From Annulohypoxylon bovei var. microspora (lineage: Eukaryota; Ascomycota; Sordariomycetes; Xylariales; Hypoxylaceae), in NCBI GenBank assembly GCA_022836615.1, contig MU405237.1, positions 264,097 through 328,096 on the forward strand: a DNA stretch of 64,000 bases, written 5' to 3'. Both the position numbers and the translations under genes were made by a program. Position 1 is the first letter of the stretch. Each line of letters begins with the position of its first letter. The notes beneath the pieces are model-generated. The model had not been told where the DNA came from. It saw only the letters and a list, made by a program, of their open reading frames with translations, and made no database searches. Shown here piece by piece: positions 55,801 to 64,000 of the stretch.

Positions 55801-57656
55801 GAGCTGCTCTATACGAGGCAGTTGAAGCAATCGGGCTTGATATGTGTCCACGGTATGTACCGAATTACATCCTACTTCTTATCTTTTCTCTACGGAGCTT
55901 GCTATACTCTCAACATATTCAAGTATCCATTTTCTCTTTTCTCTAGAATAAGATACTAGTTCCGAAAATTTCCATGGGATACTAACTCTCTATTAGATTG
56001 GGGATCAGCATACCGGTCGGTAAAGATTCAACGTCTATGAAGGCAGCTTGGAAGGATCGTGAGACTGAAGAGACTAAGAGCGTGACGGCGCCTGTATCGG
56101 TTGTCATCTCGGCCTTTACAATAGTCGACGATATTAGAAAGACATGGACCCCACAGCTACGACGTGTGGAAGAAGTAGGAGAGACGGTCCTTATGTTTGT
56201 TGACCTAGCAAACGGAAAGAAAGCCATGGGCGGGTCTGCTCTTGCTCAGTCATTCGGCTACGTGGGTGATGAGGCGCCTGATGTTCGAGACGTTGATTTA
56301 ATCACGGATTACTTTGACGCACTGTCTCAGTTGCACCAGAGCGGCGTTGTTCTTGCATACCACGACAGATCTGATGGTGGATTGATTACAACAGTTGCTG
56401 AGATGATGTTCGCGGGACGATGTGGAGTTGACTTGATGATGGATGGAATCGCCAAGTCTTACTTGGTTGAAGACATGGTTGATGCTTTATTCAACGAAGA
56501 ACTAGGCGCCGTGTTCCAAGTGCGAGCCTCCGATGAGATGAATTTCAAGAGATGTTTCGCAACTTGTGGCCCACCTCCAGGCATGATCAGCAAATTTGGC
56601 AGCGTTCAGCCTAAGTCAAAGCAGGCGCTGACAATTCGCTATGGAGCAACGCCTCTCGTCAGTCTCGACAGGAAGGAAATACAGCAGTGGTGGACGAAAA
56701 CCTCATTCGAGATGCAGAAACTCAGGGACAATCCATCTTGCGCCGAGTCCGAATATTCGACCATTATTGACCAAACCGACCCAGGTCTCTCCTATAAGCT
56801 CACTTATGACCCATCCGATACAATTCTACCATTAGCTGCTTCTATAACCGGCTTCTTTGGCAAGAGCCCTCGAGTAGCCATTCTACGAGAACAAGGCGTC
56901 AACGGGTATGCTGAAATGGCATTCGCATTCAAAGCAGCAGGGTTTGATCCAATTGATGTAATGATGACGGACATCATTTCTGGTCGCTCGTTAGCAGACT
57001 TTGTGGGATTAGCAGCCTGTGGCGGCTTTTCCTACGGCGATGTGCTTGGAGCTGGACAAGGCTGGGCCAAGTCTATTCTTATGCACGAGAATGCTCGAAA
57101 AGAATTCGAAGATTTCTTCAAGAGGCCAGACACATTTGCTCTTGGAGCCTGCAATGGTTGCCAAATGCTATCACGACTTAAAGAGCTTATACCTGGCACA
57201 GAACATTGGCCAGTGTTTGTGGAGAACACAAGTCAACAATTTGAGGGACGATTCAGCATGGTCAAGATTGAAGATAACCCAAAGAAGCCTTCAGTGTTTC
57301 TCCATGGTATGGACGGCTCGACACTCCCTATTGTCGTATCCCATGGCGAGGGAAGAGCGTCCTTCTCTTCACAAAACTCTCTACGAGCTCTGAATGGAGC
57401 GGGCTTGATTCCCATTCGATACGTCGATAACTACTTGAACGTAACAGAAAAGTACCCGTTCAATCCCAACGGCAGCCCCGGCGGCATTGCCGGTGTCAGT
57501 AGCGACGACGGTCGTGTATTGGCCCTAATGCCTCATCCTGAGCGATCAGTCATAGCAGATGCCGCATCCTACGCACCACCTGCTCTTCTTGAAGACTGGG
57601 GAGAATTTGGTCCCTGGATTAGGATGTTCAGAAGTGCGCGAAGATGGGTCGGATAA
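52817..57656 (+). CDS. ADE6: Phosphoribosylformylglycinamidine synthase (FGAM synthase)
   Basis: Eight exons: 52817-53496, 53687-53937, 54013-54051, 54167-54729, 54835-54970, 55046-55120, 55174-55852 and 55997-57656. All phases close and give 1360 aa, the usual size for eukaryotic PurL. It converts FGAR, glutamine and ATP to FGAM in step four of purine synthesis. Motifs in order: FAQVNSEHCRHK; VETHNHPTAIS; PFPGAATGSGGEIRDEAAVG, rejoined across two introns with a 39-nt exon between; GAGGLSNALPELVKDAG; the second AIR-synthase half with YHDRSDGGLITTVAEM. The C-terminal glutaminase runs from about residue 1100: VAILREQGVNGYAEMA, FSYGDVLGAGQGWA, the nucleophile in ALGACNGCQ (Cys1193) and the His-Glu in MPHPERS. 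All catalytic residues are present. Confidence 0.96.
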
Positions 57657-58925
57657 GCAGCTCTAGCTGCAGAGAGAAGAGTTTACGCAACGATTTTTCA
57701 TGTCTGGAACATACGATCACAAGAAATGCTCCTGCGCCTCAATATCAAAATGAGACCTTGAAGTGAGGACAATGAGACAGGAAAATGTATATATTTCACT
57801 CCTACAAGCTACACGGCTATTCGGCAGGTAGGCAATGCATCAAATGTTCTAGGTGCTGATTAGAGGTTGTCTCGCAATAGGAGCATCAGCCTTCAACGAA
57901 AAACGAAGCCGAGGGTAGAAACAAAAGCCATTGTTATGGCAATGTATTAAGCAAGGCAATGAACACGATGAAATAGTAAACAAATGATTTAGGCCCTTGA
58001 TCGACAACCGCCTATTGTGGATCGTGATGCTATGTTGATGCCCCCCATCTACTACTTCAGCGAGATACTGAGTAATGATAATATGCAGAAAACATCAATT
58101 TATCGAGCTAGGCAGTTAGCTGCCGGCAAGCGTAGACTATCTAGGTAGGTAGAAGACTAAGCAATATCGACACCGGAGACGACACGACCACGGTCGCGAC
58201 TCGCATTGCATATCCCGGAGCAATTTAATCCTTCAATCCAGAACGAGCCTCTTCCCCGTTATAGAAGCCGCGTGCCCAAATCCAAAATCCATCACGATCC
58301 CTCTCTATATACCCTTACCTAATGCCTTAATATTATTAGCATGTTTAATATACTCTGGAAACCCTCTCCCCCTCCAAGAATAGTGCAGGAATCGCTACTG
58401 AGCCGTCGTCGCTTGCATTGTTTTTTTTCTTCTTTCGTTTCTCATTCCGTCATTCAAGGAATCATTGTCTACCAAGAATCAATAGCCCGTTTCCGACCTT
58501 GAAATCCGGCGCTGGTGGTAACAGAGATCCATGTGTAGCGTAGTGTTGGCGACGTCGGCCCAGCTAAGCGGCTCTTAAAAACGGCATTGAACGTCGGACG
58601 TTCGCAAAGATGATAGACATCGTAATCGCAAAAAAATATGGGGGGGGGGGTTAAAAACAATAAAACCTTGGTTTTTTAAGGGCGTGGCCTTGGAGTGCCT
58701 TGGATACGCCTGTTTTATGCCCGTATATCGTATCGGTCGCCCGAGCGCAAGGCGGGACACTTTTTTATTATTATTTCCCTTTTCCTTCGCAGGAGTGGTG
58801 GATATGAGTATCAGGTAGAGGTAAGGTGGCCCAGCTGGGCTGGATTTTCAAGTGCCGGGGTTTCCGGGCTCCATGCAAGCCACGAGGGCAGGCAGGCGGG
58901 CGGGCGAGGAAAGACGGGAAACCCT
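57657..58925. other. Intergenic, no gene seen
   Basis: 3' flank of ADE6 with AT-rich sequence and a G-run near 58,640. No feature is supported before the MITE. Confidence 0.5.
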
Positions 58926-58959
58926 TACACTCGCCCCCCTGAAATAATGTTAGTACGAA
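58926..58959 (+). repeat. Left TIR of MITE
   Basis: 34 bp including the TA; reverse complement of 59199-59232 with one mismatch. Confidence 0.85.
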
Positions 58960-59198
58960 TTGCAAAAGTGACTTTATCAACCACCCATGATCTGAGTATC
59001 ACACCAAGTTTCAATCCTAAATAAAGTCACGGAATCTCATCCTTAAAACATATAATTTTTTTTATAAAATAAGTTATACTTATATTACCCTTTCTTTCTA
59101 TTGGAAATAAATTTAAAAAATTTAAATGTTTCAAGAATACGTTTCAAAGCCTTGCTCACTACTTGGGTACCCTGGTGTAAATCTGTATCAAAATAAGG

Positions 59199-59232
59199 TT
59201 CGTACTAACATTATTTCAGGGGGTCGAGTGTA
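59199..59232 (-). repeat. Right TIR of MITE
   Basis: 34 bp including the TA; pairs with the left repeat. Confidence 0.85.
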
Positions 59233-59290
59233 CAAGCGGAACGCCCAGATTCATCCTTCTCCCCCGTCAATTTCTCTTACCTCGTTTCCC

Positions 59291-59311
59291 TCATCCTCAT
59301 CCTCATCCTCA
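59291..59311 (+). repeat. TCATCC short tandem repeat
   Basis: Three full TCATCC units plus TCA. Confidence 0.8.
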
Positions 59312-62300
59312 GCTGAAGAAGCCGCCCGCGGCGTCCTTAGGTTCGAAACCCCGTGATTACTGACCTCTGTTTGGCAGCTAACGGTCTGGCTAGGTAGCTT
59401 TGCAGTTGGTGGTGTGCGTGCGCCCTCGCGTAGCTAATATGTAAATAACTGGTCTAGGGAAGAGGAGGCTGAGAGTACCTGGGTATTTCGTTCCCAGTAC
59501 TCTGTCTACGCTAATATAAATCCGGTCTGCATTAGCATCAGACGTGGTTCTGAGCGGCGACGGTGGTATGGGTATACGTAAGACGTGGAGGTATCCAATG
59601 GACAGGTACATAGACAGCAGGTAGACGAGCGACGGAGCTTCTTACTCGGCAATGCTACTATGGACTTTTGTCACCCTGGTTTGCGGCACATAACCCAAGC
59701 CAAGACATTGCTTTGACCTGCAGCCGGGTATCTCGTCTCGTTTCTCCGAATGGCACAACCACTCACGCCCGCGATTCGGTTCAGATTTCAATTTTTCGGC
59801 ACCAGTCACATTTCTGGCCATTTGGTTCTTCGCGAAGCCTTCTAAGACATTTCCCCATGCACTCTCGTACGGGAACTCGAAAGCATGGTGTATGTACCTT
59901 ACTTTATGTACATACATACAAGGTACGCACATACCTGGTAGGTATAAAAATAATATTAGGCGGGGGATTAAAAGGCGGCCCCAGTCCAGACCTAGACCTC
60001 TTTACTCCAGACCCTGCCTTTGTCTCTTATAGGTACCTACCGAACCTGGTATGGATTTCGCCGTCTTGTTAGCTCGCTTAGATCTATCCAGATCGCTTAC
60101 GGTTTCGTGGCGCGCCGCAACGTGGTGATGTTCGCTGCTTGTAAATAAATAAATAAAAATTGCAAATTGTCTTGATGATGTTTTCGGTGTAAGTTGGGGT
60201 GCCGTCCAAGGCCGGCAGTAGAGAATTACGGATCAAAAATTGTCCACGATATGGCAGACCGAGTGCCGACTAAAGCTCGCGGTCAAACTGGGGTTGTCAA
60301 TTCGACCTTCCTAGCAAGTATAGTTACTCTGTTGATCAATACTGCTCAATGACGCCACAGTTGCAACCGCAGGGTAAGGCGACAGCGTTGGTCTCATCAA
60401 GTGTAAAGAAGCTGAAAAGCGCATACGACGACTGACGAATGATGTCTCAGGCGATCCTCCCTGTGGCTTGCCTATGGGAGCAGTGGGAGGTAGAACCGTT
60501 GCTAAGATCGTCGCACGTGCTGATCGTCCCAACCCGGGTCTTATTAGCAGTTTATTATGCCGGGTCCTCGTTGTCTCGAGTAATAACTTTCTGCTGCATG
60601 ATCGAGTCCTTAAACCCGGCAGTGTCTCTGCCCCGAACGCATGGATTAATCAGTCTTAATCATACTGTACGAATACGATGCGACTTATTATAATTATTCA
60701 ACGATTGCCGGATTGGTTACTTCGTGGTATGTATGTAAGAAATCGCGACAGACATCTATTTGTCTCCGCAGGGACATCTCTGTTTCGATGCGATGCGAGG
60801 TCCTTTGAAAATCGTGGGGCGCCCCTTGAACACCCCATGGTCTCGCCCGCTCGTTCTGGACTCCGCTGCAAGATGAAATTGCATCGGTATTGCTCCTGCA
60901 GCTTCACCTACCCTAGGAGATGTCTCACGATGCGTACCCCTCACACCCAATGTTAGGAAGCGGCTTCGTCATCTCCGTATTTCGCTTTTGATGAGCGCTA
61001 GGGTCTACTTCGCTTTAAGATGTGCTATAGTATATCGGGACGAATATCGCGCAAGTCGGCAGTGGAGTACCGAGTCTAACGTAGCGCAAAACACTGGTTC
61101 GGACGAATGTCCATGAAGAAGACTATATCCCGTCTTATCTTGAATTCCTGCTACTTATGACCGAGTCGCCTCCACTGTGGCTTATGCGTGTGCAGATTAG
61201 GATAACAGCCTATTTACCGTTGGATATTGCCGGTACTGAACAACAACGAACCGAATATGAAGGGGAGCTGCAGAAACACCGGCCTCTGGTTGTTTTCGGG
61301 ACTAGGAGAGGTCCCCTATGCGCGGCAGAGGCGTTGGATAGTAACCTTATATTGCATGCTTTAAGGTGGCCGGCATTGATCGAAGTAGACGCAACCCTCC
61401 CCTAAATTAAGGGCACGCAGATGTGTGTACATAGTATCTGGCATGGGGGTTTTCTCGTCTCTTGATACTAAATTTATGGTTATTAACTCCCAAAGGGTTC
61501 TATCGAAATTGAGGCCTAGACTGACCTACTCGGCCGGGTTAAGCAAACCCAAGACGGGGCAGTCTTTCATAAGCTTGCGTATGCGCAACATCCTAGGTTA
61601 GCCTGACAGATCAAAAGGGGGCCGGCCCGAAGATGCAGACGATGGACCTCTTTGCGCCGCACTATTGCACCCTCCTCCTCCTAATCCTGCTAGTCTGTAC
61701 ACTAAGATCAGAGAAAGTCGGTGGTTAACTCCCACATGGTGTGTTCAAATCTCGCCTGTTGGATCGGATTTTGGTCACAACACATGATCCTACGCGGCTG
61801 CGCGACACGCGAGATCTCGTGAGGCTGGTCGTGTGAGTACTTATCTAGCTAGTCTGTTGCTGACGGGGCGGATCTGGATGTGGTCAGAAAACAAGATCTC
61901 GGAGCCCAACGCGATATTACTCTGACTCCTCTCTGACGGTTTAATAAACCCTTAGTCAACCGGTAGGTGGTAAGTATTATAGTATATCCCATAGTAGGAT
62001 GATGCTGTATCTACCCGGTTGGATTGTGGGAGAGACACGATGCCGTTTCCCATTCATCATAATACCCGTTTTATTATGCTACATGCTTCCACGACTAAAA
62101 ATAGAACCGACGTCCGCTTAACCCCGCGGTCGCCCGCCTTTCTCGTTGCCCATTGATTATTACGATTCATATTTGCTGAGCCTGTCTTATATGCAAAGCG
62201 GGAAATGGGCTGTTGCAATATCGCAGAATCCCTCGTTATTTGGATGAATGTAAGAGGAGACCAATACGATACGGCGTAGAACGCCACAGAACGTGGTCCG

Positions 62301-62816
62301 GCATGAAGGATTTCCTTGGGAACGTATTAATATGGCACAGCACAGTTGATTAGTTAAGACTGAGCATCGTCCCGTGTGGGTGCCGTTATTGATCAATCGA
62401 ATGGTACAGTACATGGTATGTAAATCTTGTCAGCGGCAAGATACATACATGTACAGACGACTGCCGAGGCAGATCAGAGATCAGAAGCTTCTGAGATGTT
62501 CTGAGATTTCTTATGACGACTTTGTCGGCTTTCAACGGGAACGGGTTGTACGGACAAAACCGATTATACCGACTGATACGTTGCAGCAGCTCCCAAACAT
62601 GACCAACATAATAATAATATGTAAGCGCGTAGCTAAGCAAGCTTCATAGTTTGGCAAGTGAGGAGGATTTCTTTAGGGAGAGTGATCCGGTTTATTGGGA
62701 TGTTAAGGAGAGATTATTGGCAGAGCCTCGGGGTTGGGTCTCGAAGAGGAAAGTGAGAGTAATGACACCCCTGTCTTTTCGGGATCGGTTTCCGGGGGTG
62801 CTCCGGTCCGTCGAAT

Positions 62817-62839
62817 GCTTCTAGAAAAAGCCTAGAAGC
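62817..62839. repeat. Perfect 8-bp hairpin
   Basis: GCTTCTAG, a seven-base A-rich loop, then CTAGAAGC. Further GCTTCTA-like words follow within 50 bp, so it may be a remnant of a small repeat. Confidence 0.5.
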
Positions 62840-64000
62840 CCACGAAATAAGCTTCCTAAGCTTCTATTGGTCCGAGCTTCTAATGATTACCGATCTCACC
62901 CACTCTTATCAGATTATAGTACGTATATGTAGTACGTACCTCTATAGCATGTAACTCGGTACACATGAATGCATTTCCAAGGTTTGGATGCTTTAGCCTC
63001 GCTTATTGTACGACGCTTTTTCGCAAACATTTCGTATTTTTCAAGAAACTGTATATGATTTATCTACTTATTCGGCATTTTAGAGTTGCATTATTGACCG
63101 GAGCGGTTCATGCGTACATATGTAGCTAAGAGTTTCCTAAGAACAACATACATTGAACATTGTAGTATTAGCGGCGATTACCGATTGGAAAGCGTAACTC
63201 GAAACGAAGATGGGGGGATGTTACATGTTACTTCGGCACAAGCATGTCAAACCAAGCTCGCGCTTAACCTTGCAACTTACTTAATACTTTGTAATGTGTA
63301 ACTAAGTAGGATAAGTGCTTACAATAATATTTAGGTATAAACGAAAAATAAAATATGAGATATGAAATATTCTTTATTAATTGCACCCGAATATATCCTT
63401 CGTATAAAAAATAGCATTTAGTTATGACGGTGCATGAGGGACCTCTTGTTGGCATAAACTAAAAGAATGGAGACAACTTTGAAGTACCATGCAGCACCAA
63501 GCAGAGTAATAGGTACTTGTAGGTACATACTTGACGCACGGGGCAAGAAGCAAGGTGCCGTCCGGCAAGCATCTGCAGCCGCTAAGGAGCTTGAGCTGAG
63601 AGTGCGACCCAGCCACATGGCCCTGTCTAACAGCCGATCCTCAGTTCTTAACAGGTGGGTTTTATTATTGCGAACGTCAGAAAAGAAACCCCTATTCCAT
63701 AAACAACTTCTTTGGTCCCAGACAGCCAGACACCAGCATTTTCCTTTACCCAGTGTTATGTATGTAGATATTACCCATAACTCGTTAGTGTCCGTGTGCA
63801 CGGATCATAGGAGGGGACAATTGTGTAAATGCCGAACGAGTCCCAAGGATCGCTTCAATGCTAAGATTCTTTCCTTGAACGCCAATGCGCACCAATTTTC
63901 AGCCCAGCTACAGTAGTTACCCCTGTTTTTGCATACAATCCGGGCAGCGATATCGTATGCAATTAGGGATACCATGCGCCAAGAAGAACCGAAATTGGCA

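Larger units (their letters stand above)
58926..59232. mobile_element. TA-flanked MITE (Tc1/mariner type)
   Basis: A 307-bp element has 34-bp inverted ends, including the TA, at 58926-58959 and 59199-59232. They differ at one position (an A/C near base 9). Read inward the end is TACACTCG then a C-run, TGAAATAATG and TTAGTACGAA. The outermost TA at each side fits a TA target duplication. The interior is AT-rich, has no open frame of note, and could not encode a transposase. Size and ends make it a non-autonomous miniature element; the mobilising family is unknown. Confidence 0.82.
59233..64000. other. Gene-poor right end, nothing firmly supported
   Basis: In 4.8 kb I found only short overlapping frames without recognisable domains, signal peptides or convincing intron sets. 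The longest, at 63,467-63,916 on plus and 63,418-63,801 on minus, overlap each other. A TCATCC triplet repeat lies at 59291-59311 and a small hairpin at 62817-62839. Confidence 0.5.

Noticed and set aside
61690..61780. tRNA-like sequence with GTTCAAATC
   Set aside because: The B-box-like word is present, but acceptor, anticodon and T stems do not pair.
63418..63916. Overlapping frames of 127 codons (minus) and 149 codons (plus) at the right end
   Set aside because: Neither has a known domain or a convincing intron set, and they overlap each other. The minus one has a hydrophobic segment, so a partial gene cannot be excluded, but it is not supported.
59233..64000. A CRISPR array, integrated virus or biosynthetic gene cluster
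   Set aside because: None of the expected repeats or enzymes were seen here or elsewhere in the window; the genome is fungal, so a CRISPR array is not expected.

Overview
The window is nuclear DNA from a filamentous ascomycete (Pezizomycotina, most likely a Sordariomycete). Genes carry short introns of about 45-120 nt with GT donors, CTAAC/CTGAC-type branch points and YAG acceptors. The conserved proteins read as fungal orthologues (Fes1, uL5m, Tom40, Spc3, Ulp2, uL4, Met12, Ade6). One repeat is AT-saturated in the way repeat-induced point mutation (RIP) leaves DNA. I rebuilt exon structures by hand from splice signals, reading-frame phase and family knowledge. Every reconstructed model keeps phase across its introns, and the exon joins are written out so they can be tested.

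Layout. 1.9-4.5 kb: FES1 with an upstream heat-shock element, converging on a four-exon mitochondrial ribosomal protein uL5m gene. 5.6-7.6 kb: a RIP-degraded DNA transposon with 68-bp terminal inverted repeats. 8.9-11.7 kb: a five-exon ubiquitin-specific protease. 13.1-15.3 kb (minus): a 6-phosphofructo-2-kinase whose phosphatase domain has lost its catalytic histidine. 16.4-17.6 kb: TOM40. 17.6-27.5 kb: a gene-poor, accessory-looking interval with two diverged copies of an unknown small-protein family, a patatin-like lipase with a C-terminal C2H2 finger, a four-exon membrane protein and a possible small secreted peptide. 27.6-28.5 kb: SPC3. 29.3-32.9 kb (minus): Ulp2-type SUMO protease. 33.5-33.8 kb: a 319-bp miniature LTR element with 70-bp identical LTRs, 5-bp target duplication and a primer-binding site matching a half tRNA-Lys. 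34.4-37.1 kb (minus): a secreted heme peroxidase fused to two WSC domains. 38.8 kb: intron-containing tRNA-Glu(CTC). 39.5-40.8 kb: ribosomal protein uL4. 41.6-43.6 kb (minus): aromatic/aminoadipate-type aminotransferase. 44.7-46.7 kb: methylenetetrahydrofolate reductase (Met12 type). 47.5-48.9 kb (minus): a nuclear-looking protein with a SUMO-interaction-like motif. 51.1-52.1 kb (minus): PQ-loop membrane protein. 52.8-57.7 kb: eight-exon FGAM synthase (ADE6). 58.9-59.2 kb: a TA-flanked MITE. 59.2-64 kb: no supportable gene.

Most genes are independent housekeeping units rather than a cluster. They cover one-carbon and purine metabolism (MET12, ADE6), mitochondrial biogenesis (uL5m, TOM40), secretion (SPC3), SUMO and ubiquitin removal (ULP2, USP) and glycolytic control. 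The parts most likely to be new are the miniature LTR element, the unknown paralogue pair, the peroxidase-WSC fusion, the patatin with a zinc finger and the phosphatase-dead PFK-2.
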